Assembly (NCBI GenBank): GCA_030765065.1
Contig: CM060980.1
Coordinates: 59,008,364-59,072,363, forward strand
From: Deroplatys truncata
Taxonomy: Eukaryota; Arthropoda; Insecta; Mantodea; Mantidae
DNA: 64,000 nucleotides
Reading direction: 5' to 3'
Shown piece by piece: positions 12,723-24,693 of this stretch. The stretch's first letter is position 1. Each line of letters starts with the position of its first letter. The notes under the pieces are model-generated. The model saw only the letters and a program-made list of their open reading frames with translations, was not told the DNA's origin and searched no databases. A program made the translations under genes and the position numbers.

Positions 12723-14236
12723 ATTATTTCACCAAATTGTGTTTTAAACTGACAAAGAAAAAATACATTTACAAAGTAATAACTAAAACGTTTATGAAGC
12801 AGTTCAGTAAAAATTCAATAATTCCTGACTTTGGTGTCCATTGCTCCCATTTTCACCGATATTTGGTTGTCATAAAAAAATTGACTACTTTATGCATGTA
12901 AAATATTTTTTTTTGAATGTAGCACACGGAAATTTGAAAAATACGCGAAATTTTCTATAAAGTATAAAATTAATAAGTTGAAAAATCTTGAAAAGAAGTC
13001 GGTACGCAAAAACTGGAATATCGTTTGTTTCTGCGTATTAAAAATGAGAATTTTCTTTCAGTTAATTTCACTACAATAATTTCTTAAAATGGAGACGAAT
13101 GCTTTCTAGTATCATTATATTATTATATTAAATGTTTGATCCATTTTTTCCTGGTAATACTTGCTCGGAAGCAATTGTAAACTAAGATTCTTTGTAATAC
13201 CCCAAACCTATACACTTTCGCGACAAAGAGTAAGCGATTGAAATATGACTCCGCCTGGAATTCATTCCTTCCATCACTTTTAATACGTGTTTCTCACATA
13301 AAAAACTCCTAATTAATGTAGGACAAATAGCGCAGAAATGCTCTGATGAACCAAAGAGTCCATATACTCACGAATGAAGATATATTTTTTCAAGGCAAGC
13401 TAAGGAAAATTTCAGCTTGTGGTGGGGTGAAAATTATTTTAATATTCACTTATTCACCACTGAATTTTCTGAAGAAGGTAACGAAACGTTGAACGTATAA
13501 TTTCAGTTTAATTTTGTTTTTATTTTTAACACTCTTAAAAGTTTTGGTTACTGTATTTTTAAATTCAGTTGGATACAAAATCTTAATTAATAAATTCAAA
13601 TCTCCCACTGTTTCCATTTCTGAAATATGTAAAGAGTTCAGAGATTTGACTACCAATTTTTAGGCGCAATAGAAGAAACCAAAATACGTGTTTTTTATTA
13701 TGTGACCCCGAGCCGTAAATTAATTATTTAAGCTAAATCAACCTGTGCATAATAAACCAATACAGCATTATGCAATAATTTGCTATACACGCACCTACAT
13801 ATAATTAGAGTAACCTAATTAGACTGTTTCTAAGGGCTACATTAGAAGCTTAGTGTAAGCTGGTGAACTACAGCGTGTAGTTCATGCATGTAGCATATGT
13901 TTATTGTGTATGCGTGTAGATTATACAACAAGTTGTGCCATTTGGTTAATAACCTTGAAATGTCTAACAGAGAGTTTCCAGTAAAGACGTGCTAAAAGCC
14001 TATACATACAAGCTAAGTTATAAGGTCACACAGTCCATCTATGTAAGAGTAGAATTTAAAAGCCGATAGCCTCCGAGGTTCAAAGCAGCTTAGTGATATC
14101 ACAGCCATCTAATCCAGTATTCTGAAGTGACAGTCAGGTTAAAAAGAGCTCAACTTCATTACTCCCCTTTTTGCATTGAGTTGAAACTGGTTATTCCTGT
14201 ATAACATATTGCATTAGAATTAGAGATACTACATGC
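12723..14236. other. Unassigned AT-rich DNA
   Basis: No gene recognised. The 68-residue minus-strand frame at 13450-13656 is Lys-rich and unremarkable. 13990-14150 is less AT-rich, with no identifiable feature. Confidence 0.4.
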
Positions 14237-15522
14237 TAAAGCGTCTTTCAACAAGAGTGTCCTATTTTTAACATGTGATAGCTGCCGTTGTTATTGAGTT
14301 ACATCAGTCATTTTTTCATGTGGTTACAGTTATTATTGACAAATAGCCATGGAACGTTACAAAATTCAGCAACGCGTAGAAATTGTGAAAATTTTATTAT
14401 CAAAGTGGATCATCTGTTCGCCAAACCTTCCGTGTATTGCGTTAAGTTTACGGTGTGCATAATCGTCCCTGCGGGAGAACGATTCGGCGTTTGATCGATA
14501 AATTTGAAAGAAGTGGTTCTGTCAGCGAACAAAGAACGCCTGTACACGCTCCAACGAAAACATTAGGCGCCGTTCGTGAGAGTGCACGCGAGAACGGAAA
14601 CAAATCAATTGCTCGTCAAGAGCAAAAATTGGGACTTTCGCCGACCACAATTTGGCGAATTCTGCATCCTGACTTGAAGTTTCACACTTAAAAAATGGTG
14701 TTAACTCAACAACTAAAGCCCAATGACCATAGGTTGCGCCGTGTATTCGCTGACTGGGCTATGGAGCAATTGGAAGCTGACCCAGATTTTTGTCGAGAAA
14801 TCATCTTCAGCGACGAAGCCCACTTTTGGATGGATGGTTGTGTTAACAAACAAAACTGTCGCTATTGGAGCAATCACAATCCAATGCAGATTCAAGAACG
14901 ACCACTTCATCCCCAAAAGGTTAGTGTGTGGTGTGGGTTTTGGTATGGTGGAATCATTGGTCCATACTTTTTCCAAGATGAAGATGGAGAAGCTCTGTCA
15001 ATGGAGAAAGATACTGGGCTGTTATAAGGGATTATGTTTGGCCTCAATTGAATGGTATGGATCTCAGAAACATCTGGTTCCAGCAACATGGTGCCACATG
15101 TCATACTGTTCTAAAAACAAACGATCTTTTGAAGGAGAAGTTCAGAGGTTTCATCATTTCCCGTGGTGATGATTTTAACTGGCCCCCGAGGTCATGTGAT
15201 TTAACGCCGTTGGATTACTTCTTGTGGGTTATGTTAAATCTCGAGGTTAGGTCAACAAGCCAGAAACAGTAAATGATCTTATGAATAACATCACGCGTGT
15301 TATTCGTGAAGTTGGATCTAATTTACTTTCTTCTGTCATTGAAAATTGGGTCAACCGTATACGCGCAACCCAACGAAGTCGCGGCGGTCACTTAACTGAT
15401 GTTCTTTTCTACACATATGACATTAATTATGTTCCAAAATACAAAAAGAAACAAACCTCTATCATTTATAGAACGTATTTTATTTAAGTTCAAAGATAGG
15501 ACACTCTTGTTGAATGACCCTA
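14237..15522 (+). mobile_element. Tc1/mariner element, complete but inactive
   Basis: Bounded by inverted repeats. The left end has TTCAACAAGAGTGTCCTAT (14248-14266) and the reverse complement of the right end gives the same 19 bases (15496-15514). The outermost 8-10 bases are imperfect, and a TA dinucleotide stands at each presumed edge (14237-14238 and 15521-15522), as expected of TA-targeted insertion. The total of about 1.29 kb is normal for the superfamily, and a broken transposase fills the interior on the plus strand. Confidence 0.9.
14349..15487 (+). pseudogene. DD41D-type mariner transposase, degenerate
   Basis: Starts MERYKIQQRVEIVKI, then a frameshift near 14393 and a stop. The second helix-turn-helix part is CGRTIRRLIDKFERSGSVS (about 14468). 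Catalytic-domain words: IIFSDEAHFWMDG (first Asp, 14812-14814), NKQNCRYW, HPQKVSVWCGFWYGGIIGPY, a frameshift near 14990, WFQQHGATCHT, NWPPRSCDLTPLDYFLW (third acid, 15213-15215), another frameshift near 15235, and a C-terminus with RSRGGHLTDV. The second catalytic Asp is His (CAT at 15087-15089). The spacing from it to the third acid is 41 residues in one uninterrupted frame. The lost acid plus frameshifts make it dead. Confidence 0.9.
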
Positions 15523-15699
15523 TACTAAGATTTTCATGTCGTATTGTAAACACTTGTAAGCAATATTTGTGGATTCTCCTCCACGTACTAACATTGAAAG
15601 AATCAAGATTCTTCTACGGCACCAGATGTAGTAATTACTTAAGTAAAAATTTGATCAAAATTAGTTTGGGTTTTAACCCCTTCGGCTCAGGTGATAAAG

Positions 15700-15805
15700 C
15701 ATTAATGTGAATATATTACAAAACAAGGAAAGCCTATCCCTGCATGAGATTTGAACCATCGTCCACTACTTTGTTGGCGAGTGCTCAGCAATTTGACCAC
15801 AAAGA
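15700..15805 (-). repeat. tRNA-like SINE head
   Basis: Minus strand 15802-15725 has A-box-like tggtcaaattgctgagcac and B-box-like gatggttcaaatctc at normal spacing, without convincing acceptor-stem pairing. Probably the head of a SINE whose body ran toward 15640. Confidence 0.5.
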
Positions 15806-16312
15806 GTTAAGAGTTAGGAGCAGGCAGAGAGAGGGGTCTCCAGTAATTGGAGTACAGCACCGCAAGTTGGCCATAGTGCTTCCAACGTGCTCCTGGGAGG
15901 AGAAGCGAAGGGCGACAAGATCCCTACAGGATATGCGCTACTAAGTACGGGTTCCCTAAAGGTTCCAAGATGGTGTCAATCCAGACTCCTGCTAGTTCTG
16001 CCTAAGTCACTAGCAACCCGTTGGTCCCGTGGCAATGGAGTCAGCTACCAAGAAGGGGACTTCAGCAATCCCGCCAACGTCAGGGAGAAATCATTCCGTA
16101 TCGCAAATCCCACCGTCCTGCCGCAACACACCAACAGCCGTCGCCTGGTCCTACAATCATGAAACAGATGAAAGAAATGATGGATATAAATTCGTGATAA
16201 AAGGCGACTACCGACCAGGGAAACAACGAATTTGGCCGGCCCGACGCAAATCGCTGACCTCCTGAATGCGAGCCTCACACATTACCGCGGAGCTATCTTG
16301 CGGTAGCAACCG
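15806..16312 (-). repeat. SINE B, diverged long copy
   Basis: The minus-strand head near 16312-16240 has the SINE B word gcggtaatgtgtgaggctcgcattc. The following body retains the plus-strand word cgactaccgaccaggg, but the 3' region to about 15806 is GC-rich and diverged. Short open frames here (for example 15887-16162) follow SINE sequence and are not genes. Confidence 0.6.
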
Positions 16313-16412
16313 TTGCTGAAATGCTCGAAAGGAGCATTTCTAAACTATCCTGCTTTGAGACCTACGTTAAGCTATTTATTTTTAAGATTTCTGCTGCTTC
16401 TTTTCAACACTA

Positions 16413-16600
16413 GCCAGCCCTCATAGCCGTGGTCGCTGGAGCGCATAGCTCTGGCGCCCCGATAAGCTGAGGGTCGCGGGTTCGAGTGTTTGTGTGTATC
16501 TTTGCGTTGGTGTCATTGCGGTGATATGCGGTAACGAAAGCAGTAAAAACACAGTATAAAGTGGGTAAAACAAGGGACCTTAAAAAAAGCATTGCTGTAA
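16413..16600 (+). repeat. tRNA-like SINE, type F
   Basis: A head at 16417-16485 contains ccgtggtcgctggagcgcat (A-box region) and gggtcgcgggttcgagt (B box). The roughly 110-base body has no match to the other SINEs in this window. Confidence 0.55.
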
Positions 16601-16808
16601 CATTTAATTCCTTGTTAAGCACAGGAACAAATTTTAAAAAATGTTAACAAGAAGCAAAGCTGCAGAAGAATGCCCCCCACGAAAAGGGGGACAGTGATTT
16701 CAGACAGGAGTATAATTGGGAATGTGTAGTTGCGGAAATCAAGGAGTGGCTGGTTCATATGATACAATAATAAGCAGCAAAAATCATAGTTCCCTTTTTT
16801 TCTCTCAG

Positions 16809-16865
16809 GCACACGCGCACGCGCGCGCACACACAAATACACACACACACACACACACACACACA
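16809..16865. repeat. (CA)n/(CG)n microsatellite
   Basis: Alternating purine-pyrimidine run that starts with CG-rich units and becomes pure CA. Its translations into His/Thr or Val/Cys repeats are artefacts. Confidence 0.95.
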
Positions 16866-18221
16866 AAGTATTTTAAAAATGAGATATTTTGTTCCACAGC
16901 TGTTATACACGTTAACATGGGATAAGTATTCAAAATCGAAAATTATTAGAAGTTTAGTTAGTTTTGTTGTATATGCAGATTAAATATGGAGGCAGGAGGT
17001 TCCTGACTATACCAAGAAAAGCTTTACATTTACATCCTCTGCACATGGAATGTGGTGTTGCTAAAAATTCAATTCATGTGGGTGTGTGACGAAACAACGT
17101 CGATACCTTCAGAGTTAGACACCTCTAGTATACAGCCCCTACCTGCCTTTAGGTTTTCTCTCAGGGCACATAAAACCCCGAGCGAAAGACTTTCTCTTCA
17201 ACTCTTCATCCCAATACCACCACCACCAGACCGCCACCTCCGCCACATTTACCAATTCCATTTTCTAAACCCTATCAAGCTTCTCTCTCCCATCCCCAGT
17301 TTGCTACTTGCTCACTCACTGCTGCAGAGGAATTCCTCCTCTAACAACCCTCTCATCCCACCCCCTTCAGAAAACAAACCCTGTCTCTCTCGATTACACT
17401 GTCGACACCCACTTGTGATCTTATAAATATTTATACCTTCCCCATCCCCCGCCACAAGGACCGGGCTACAGCGGTGCTGTCGTGAGCCTATTGATTGGAG
17501 CAAACCTCACCCCCTTGCGATCATCCCACCCCCTCCCCTAACAACATGCAAGACATTGCCACTGTACGGGCTAACAACGGGGGGATGTACGACGAAGGAT
17601 GAGGAAACAGTTTTGTCTATCGCTCCCTTGACATTTTAAAGGGATGTCTTGAATGGGTTTTTTGATCCAGTCATTTTAACTTCGTAGTGTTCTGCGTTGA
17701 TGAAATGCTTTTTTTTCAGTGCTCTGTTCATTTTGTTTCCTCAATCATGACGAAGTATCAAGCACTCTTTGCCTTTTTTTCGATGTTGTTTCTCCTTGAT
17801 TATGGAAAACGGTAGGGCAAAAATTTCTAAAACTTTTCTGCAGTAAAAGTAATTTCACCCCAGAGCTGAGAAAAACCTTTAGAATCTTCAACAGCCCTTA
17901 TCAAGAAAGCATGTCATAAATCTATTGGTACTTAATTCATAACATGATGTTTTGCAACAATTTACCTAAACCTACATCAAAACATGTTAAGTTTAAAATT
18001 GTCACATTCCCAGTTGTTGCTGTTGTTATTGTTGTTTTTCGTTGTAAAATTTCTAATCGATCATCTCTTCAAACTTTGTTGGATTGGAGATTTGAATGCG
18101 CGAATTTCTTGTTTACGGCTTTTATTTTTCTGCTCATTTGTCTTGTGCGAATTAAACCAGAACTGAAAGCAATGAGAAGCAATGAAGAAGGATTTTACAC
18201 ACAAAGAAGCGAAAGGATATT
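16866..18221. other. Unassigned, with a C-rich plus-strand block
   Basis: 17150-17570 is strongly pyrimidine-rich on the plus strand, with many CTC, CCA and CCCC words. It translates into low-complexity Pro/Ser/His/Leu, and I see no gene. 17570-18220 is AT-rich. The frame at 17944-18255 encodes a hydrophobic segment of ordinary AT-rich composition and is not recognised. Confidence 0.4.
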
Positions 18222-18745
18222 TTTAATTTTTCTGCTGCTTAGCTATAGTAAATAGAGGAAGTGCTGTATTGCACCCAAAAATTTCATATCGAGATTTCAC
18301 CGGAAATATACGTTTTGAAGCTTTCTGAATAAAAAAAGTATTCTTAGAAAAAGGTTTGCTTTGTATTTGTCTGTTGCCTGTGAGCACCCTAAATCAAAAA
18401 CAAAATGTGGATTTAATACCAAACTTGGTATTTAAGTTCAACATCTTCAAAAGATGTTATACGAAGATTTTCAAAAAAATCCCCCACCTCAAACTACACT
18501 TTATACGTAGAAGTTCTATTCATTTTTAATTTTCTCTAAAATGGTTCTAACGATAGCGACTAAAATATCGTGTTTAAGGTAATTTTCTGGAAATAGCTTA
18601 CGATGTCCTGTTTATTTTTGAATGATATTGTATAATTGGTAAACTGTAAGAAATAGATACCATTGCACTACACAAAAGTATAGATCTCTATAAGGCATAC
18701 AACTAATGTCAAATAAATGAGAGATATTGTTTGTTATTGATTTCA
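18222..18745 (-). mobile_element. Family M, 3' half
   Basis: Reversed M tail starting ttttctgctgcttagctatag and continuing through ttcatatcgagatttcaccgg, a shortened GT tract, taataccaaacttgg and atcccccacctcaaactac, up to the region before the head. The 5' head is absent. Confidence 0.75.
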
Positions 18746-19044
18746 ATTTTTAAATGCTTATTATAAATTTATCCAGTCATAAATTTGTATTCCTTATTAT
18801 TATTTTCATTTTTCCTCGTAATCATACAAAGTGCATGGGATTTCAAACCCATAGCATATCGATCAAACTTGTTTAAAAATCTGACTATGGCTTCAGCACA
18901 CTTATTCCTCTTATAACTATAACTAGCAAGTTACGCTTCTAGTTTAACAGTCCCTTTGACTTACAAAATTCACAGTGAAGGTATATTTTCCCAAAACTGT
19001 TTCATTATTGCCAGTTATGCTACATATATTTATTTGTATACAGA

Positions 19045-19901
19045 AAAAACTGATGTATTACACTCACATAACTTTCTCTACTCTTTCTCGTGTACAACCT
19101 ACTTTTACAAACGTTTATTCTCCATATGCTTCATGTTAATCGAGATGTTAATCTTACTGCTAATTTTCTTGTAGATGCAAGGGGAGTTGGTAGGCTTTAA
19201 GCGATAGTCAAATATTTTAAGAGCTTGTTTCTATGTGGAGTATGCCATTCTCTTTGCAACACCAAGACAAAAAAAATGAATATTGAATTCCCATTTGAGA
19301 AAAAGTATAAGTATTGGAGAATTTAAGGAAATAACAAGCAATATCTCGAAAATGGTTCACTCAACAAAAAAAAATGTATATGACATAAATTGTGTATTTT
19401 AACGCGATCTACATTTTTTGTGTAGTAAAACTTTGTCTATCTCTTATGGTTTAGCAGTTATGCAAAAGTCGTTCACAATGAAAACTTTTACAGACATTCC
19501 CAGAAAATTAAAGATGTATATTTTATTTGTCATGAAAGTATCTTAAATGTATGATATTTTAATCAAAATCGTTGGAGCCATTTCTGAGAAAATTAAAATT
19601 TTCGAAAAATGTTCCATGTAAAGCGTAGTCTGGGGTGGGGGGGGATTTTCTTGAAAACCTTCGTGTCGCATCTCTGGAAGATACTGAACCCAAATACCAA
19701 GTTTGGTGTTTATCCGACTGTTCCGTTTCTGAGTTATGCTGTTCACAAACACACAGACACACACACACGGACATGTTTCCAAAAATGTATTTTTTGGATT
19801 CAGGGGGTTTCAAAACATATTTCCGGTGAAATCTCGGTATCGAATTTTTGGGTGGAATACAATACTTCCCCTACTTACTGTACGTAGTAGAGAAAGTAAA
19901 A
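19045..19901 (+). mobile_element. Family M, near-full copy
   Basis: The head begins ctgatgtattacactcacat with the inverted-repeat word actttctctact (about 19066). The head-body junction is at the A-run gacaaaaaaaatgaat near 19270. The body ends atacaatacttcccctacttactgta..gtagagaaagtaaaa (19901). About 855 bases and closest to the 46-50 kb array. Short frames inside it that read SELCCSQTH come from the conserved noncoding tail. Confidence 0.85.
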
Positions 19902-20566
19902 AGAACTGTTTATAAGTTAATTAAAGCAGTTAAATGTAACAGAACTTATTTTAGGTGAAAATTGTACAAAAATAGTAAGTAGAGCAACTAAATCATTCCA
20001 TGTTTATTTGGCTCTCTGTTGTTTTGGGGAAATAAGCATTTCAATCTGTATTGCAAATAAGTAAATTGTTTAAAATCACTTTTAGCCTCAAAAGGAAGTG
20101 TAATTGTATGAACTATTTTACGAAGCATTATTAAGCTGTTATCATGTTCTGGTAGTAAATAAAACAAAGATGAGTGAGGAAAACGGAAACATGACGGTTC
20201 ACGCCAGCCTCCATCGTGAGCAGACAAATGGCCGTTTGGGTGTGGTAAGCTAAACGAAATTAATGATTGTCATACAACCCCAGTTCCCCTGATACCTATA
20301 GATCAACCTCCAAGATATGTCATACCATTAGAATAATAGTACCAAAAAAGGAAAAAAGAATATGACCTCATGGCTCCCGCCCTCTCTCAGTTTTAATCCT
20401 TGTCACAAAACATGTTAATGAATGTTTCTCCACTTATAATTTTCTTTGTTAATTTTGTGTATTATTTCTGATTAATCGTATTCTAGTGTCGGTAATATTT
20501 AAGTCAGAAACTCCTCTGAAATAACCATTTTTAATATTTACCAGGTTAGCCGTGAACTAATGACTA
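19902..20566. other. Unassigned
   Basis: AT-rich. No gene, transposon end or repeat recognised. Confidence 0.4.
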
Positions 20567-20825
20567 ACGACGCGGGTAGCCGAGGTCGTTAAGGCATAGA
20601 CTCCGGAGTTCCGAGGTTCATATCCCGTCATGACTGTCCTCCCTGAGTTAGGTTGCTTCCAGAATGTTGGGGATGTGCTCTAAACTTAGGCCTGGAACAT
20701 TTCCTTCCAACAATTCCTTTCAATTATAATTCCATTTCATGTATCAGCAGTGTCCACAGCCTGTGGTGCCGTCTACAGTAAGAATGGGCGTTGTACACTA
20801 TCTACTCCAAAAAAGAAAAGAAAGA
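20567..20825 (+). repeat. SINE E
   Basis: The head 20569-20635 has gggtagccgaggtcgttaagg (A box) and ccgaggttcatatcccg (B box). The body is about 190 bases and ends in an A-rich run (ccaaaaaagaaaagaaag). The minus-strand copy at 21232-21466 shares the head type and the cagtgtccac..cctgtggtg word near the 3' end. Confidence 0.75.
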
Positions 20826-20944
20826 TAGAAGCAACTAACAAATAATGTGGTTATTGGAAGACAGGAAGACACCCTTGGGTATTCGAACATAAAGCAGAAA
20901 GTACATGACAAAGATCTAAAGGGTTACATCACATTTGAAAATAT

Positions 20945-21110
20945 CAGGTTATAGCCAGGATTCGAACCTGATCACAATAGCTCAATTGGTAAAGTAAATC
21001 GACTGAACAGTATCTGAATGTGTATAACTCGGACATTAAAGTTTCAAATCTCCTTATCCTTTTAGAATTGCTTACTTCGGAATTGGTATATATATCTAAA
21101 TATTCGTAAC
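20945..21110 (+). repeat. tRNA-like sequence, SINE relic
   Basis: tagctcaattggtaaag (20979-20995) is a good A box, and gtttcaaatctcc (21041-21053) a weak B box at roughly tRNA spacing. The preceding aggattcgaacctgatc looks like a reversed B box, so two opposed relics may abut. Not a functional tRNA. Confidence 0.4.
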
Positions 21111-21231
21111 AAGGAACCTAAAGTGTCCCTTATAATAAATATTTGGGGACGAACGTCTTCTAGTCAATAAGTAATAATTAAAACGAAGTAAGTTTTTCCA
21201 TCAGAGTTATGGAAATGGCTTCTGGTAGTTC

Positions 21232-21466
21232 CTAACACTTGTTGTTACAAATAAGACACCACAGGCAGTGGACACCTATGGTACATAAAATGAAATGATT
21301 ATTGGAAAAGGACATTTGGAAAGGTTAAAGATACACCCCCCAGAATTTGCCAACCATGAGGACTGGGGATAAGGTTAATCAGGCAGGACGCATCTGGCTG
21401 GGTTTGAACCGCAGATCTCCCGCTCGCGACTTCGAGCTTTAACGAGCTCGGCCACTCGTGTCGGTA
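21232..21466 (-). repeat. SINE E, reverse copy
   Basis: The minus-strand head at 21466-21395 reads cgagtggccgagctcgttaaagctcg, with B box ctgcggttcaaaccc. The body includes ctcatggttggcaaattctgg, and the 3' end holds the caccacaggcagtggacac word (plus) shared with 20567-20825. With that copy it forms an inverted pair about 0.4 kb apart. Confidence 0.75.
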
Positions 21467-21559
21467 AGTGTCTTCTGAGATTACTAAAGGCAAATACAGA
21501 AATGTCCTTCTTTTATAGTGCATTCTCCAACAGTAATTTAACTTTTAATATTCTACCGT

Positions 21560-21880
21560 ATAGAATACAAAACAAAAACCAATATCGAGATTTCATGGAA
21601 TAAATGTTTGGAATACCTTGAATAAAAAACGAAATTTAAGAAAATGCGTGTATCTGGCACCTCTACTTAAGTCTGCAAATTCTAAGGTAAACTAATATTT
21701 TCAGAAACATCTGCTACCTCAAAAACCCTTTACACAGACCACCGTTTTTCCTTTCTCAATTTGACTATTAACGATTTTGATTAATGTATCGTATGTTTGA
21801 GGTACTGAAATGATTAATAAAACGTTTAAATAGAACGTTTTTGTAAATGACCTTTAATCTTGTTCATTCTCTTTGAAATT
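21560..21880 (-). mobile_element. Family M, degraded fragment
   Basis: Reversed M sequence around caatatcgagatttcatgg and accttgaataaaaaacg (21565-21630), then ctacctcaaaaaccctttac. Heavily decayed, and the terminal repeat is not preserved. Confidence 0.5.
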
Positions 21881-23374
21881 TAAGTGTTTTTTGTGGCCGA
21901 CGTTGATCAAGTAAAAAGTATAGTTTATTAGTTTACAACCAAGCCTAGGTGATAAGCAGTACACTTTGGAATGTTAAATGGTCTCTTTTTTGTAGTAGTT
22001 CATGTTAAGAGTATACAGTTTCATGACTTTAATGTAAATATAACCTTATTTCAAACATAATGCTCGTATTGTTCATCGTTAACATACATATGTATTAGCA
22101 TATTGTATAAATAATTTGCAAAATAGCGAATAAAATGAGTCGAATGATGGTAAAGAAAGTCATTAGTGTAACATATCCGAATTAATTAAGCCTATCGCTA
22201 ATGAATTAATAAACATTACTTCCTAGATATTACCATTAGCATTAAATAAGTATAGTTGTTCAAATTATAATCTGCAATACTTCTATGTGTTTCAGAAAGT
22301 TACAATCTGGTTTCAGTTTATTTGTAACCCTATCAGTAGGTTTAGGTACTTATATTGATCTAAGTATTAAACATCATCCTATATATTTTTTCGCTCCGTG
22401 CTATGTTTTCTGTAACCATTCCGCATCAAATAGATCTTCTTAAGTCGTTTCTATTTTCGTATTTTGCTCCTACTTGCATCATAATTGTTTCTCGCTCTTT
22501 CGCTTCCAATATGTATGCACATAAGTAGAGCATATCACTTATTCAACATACTGTATAAACCTATACTTGCTAGAAATAGTTTGTTGTTAACAAACGTAAC
22601 CTCGTCTCGTTTACATTTGCCCTAAGCAGGCTCATGGCTTTATGTGAATACCGCGGGAAGAAACAGTCCATGCATCTTTCGCGATCATCAAAATACTCTT
22701 AATCGCTAGGAGGCATTGAGCACATATATAATTGTGTTGCTTATTGATTTAATGTGACAGTGTTCTCTAATAAACGGAGATGCGCAAACATAAAATCTGA
22801 ATGTATTACTTTAAAAGCTGCAGTAAACTTCGAATATCATTCTTAATGGTTGTTTTGTATACTTACACTGTTTGGGTGATATGAGGCTAAAGATTATTAC
22901 GTATATTGTAATAATACATTTCTTTATGAGGTGATAAATAACTATTTAGAGTTCGGAATTTTAATTTATACCATAAAATCTCCTTAGAGCCTTTTAAAAC
23001 AATATGACAATTTATATTACGCGTGTTTTCAAAGTAAATTCTAATTTCAGGGTTTGTCTAAATATCTAATTTTACGAAATTAATCACAAAACAATAAATA
23101 ATAATAAATATTCACTCATTGATTTCTACATATTTTTATTGCAATTTTGCAGATATGCTCCTGTGTATTTAATAGACAGGAGCAAATGTTGCAAGATCCT
23201 ACCTAATTGCATCATCTATACTTCTGTCTCCTATCTGACTAAACATTTTATTTCAGCTACTCTTTTTCTATTTATATACTTTACTAATTCTACCACCTAA
23301 GTCTTTGAACTGTATGTAAAAACTGGTGCTGATAATGTTCGAAAGAAAGCAGTTATTTAATGGCTGTTTGGTAG
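21881..23374. other. Unassigned AT-rich DNA
   Basis: About 1.5 kb with no gene or mobile element I can identify. Confidence 0.4.
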
Positions 23375-23522
23375 CTCCCGCAGTGGGACGGGTCTTCGAG
23401 CCTCGAACTGTAAGGGACTTCCGCACATCTCTGTGGCCTGTCTGCCTGCGGCCTGCAGCCTCCTTCACTTCATCCCCGCCTCCTGGCGATGGTAACATAA
23501 TAGATCTATGTAGATAGCAACA
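23375..23522 (+). repeat. SINE B 3' fragment
   Basis: The words gggacgggtcttcgagcctcg, ctgtaagggacttc and ggcctgtctgcctgcggcctgcagcctcc match the 3' region of SINE B as seen reversed at 44320-44470 and forward at 52765-52830. The tRNA head is missing, i.e. 5' truncated. At 23536-23570 a 17-base unit (ttccgttatataacatt) is duplicated in tandem. Confidence 0.65.
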
Positions 23523-23739
23523 TGGAGGCGCACCCTTCCGTTATATAACATTCCGTTATATAACATTCCTATAAGGTATGGGCATTAAGAAAGAAAAGCG
23601 AAAGCAGAATAATGCTAATCTAATGAAAAGTGGCACATACACAGCGGGATACACCAAATAGGATCATAAAAACAATGAGGAAGTAATGGAAGAATTACAA
23701 TTAGAGTTGAGAAGATGGTTTGTTGTATTGTTATCTGCC

Positions 23740-24693
23740 CCACGCTTTGGGAGCCAATTTGAAGCCGGTTTGTTGCTGCTAAGTATGGAAAGCCAATTTG
23801 AAGTAGGAGTTGTATTGTAGTTCAACTGTTGGGGAGCCGAACTTGAAGTAATTGCAACCGTACATATGGTAAAAATTTTCCGGTAGCCTTCGCTCCAAAT
23901 GTACTTTCCGGTACTTTAAAAATATTAACTTTGTAATTTTTGACTGTTTTTTTAAATATTATATATTTATGTTTGCCTCGGCTGCGTCAGTATTTATATT
24001 TCTTTTAGAGACATGAATGTCTTAGCAGGGAGTGGTGCGACTGAAGAATGTAGGCTTACACAGATTATAATTTTACTTCACTCCTTTTATTAATGCTTGA
24101 CACGATTTAAATAACACTTCACTGATATATACAGAGAGAGCTGTGAGATTTTTTTATTAAATACTTGCACTTTTTAACACGTAAACTATTTTTGTCTCAC
24201 ACAAAATACGTATTAAATTTCTCGAGGACGCATCTCGCTTCCGGTTAGAAACGCTGTCTACAAGCAACTGACTTCTGAATTTGTAAGGGACTGCTCTATT
24301 TCAGTTTCTGATTGGCTAATCCTACTCCAATAGAAGCTTTTTCTGGTTGTTGATTGGCTATTTCATAAACTGTCACTAAAATTACATTATTGCTTCCAAG
24401 AATCACAAGTAGTGTTGTAAACTTTCAAATTCATTATTGCCTTAAGGTTACCTCATTGTTAGCAACTTTTAACCTATTATTCTCACAGTTCCTACATTAT
24501 TAAATTACGTAATATATGCACATAACATTATCGAACATGTACATAATAATATAAACATTAATACAATGACGTATACATGCATTTTATATGTTACTTATAC
24601 ACATATTGCTTTAAGGCGGGCTGTTATTAAATTTTATATTATATAATTAGACTGAAATCATTTAAGTGTTAACAATACTGCCTCAGAGTCTAT
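23740..24693 (-). mobile_element. Family L repeat, LTR-like copy 2
   Basis: Collinear with 1380-2168. On the plus strand 23745-23860 carries three degraded repeats of a unit like ggggagccaaacttgaagta, whose reverse complement (TTGGCTCCC..CGTGGGGC) resembles the primer-binding-site region next to an LTR. The repeat ends at tactgcctca (24692), as in copy 1. Two reversed CCAAT-like words (tgattggcta) are retained. No coding region is attached, so it reads as a solo LTR plus leader piece. The class is inferred. Confidence 0.65.
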
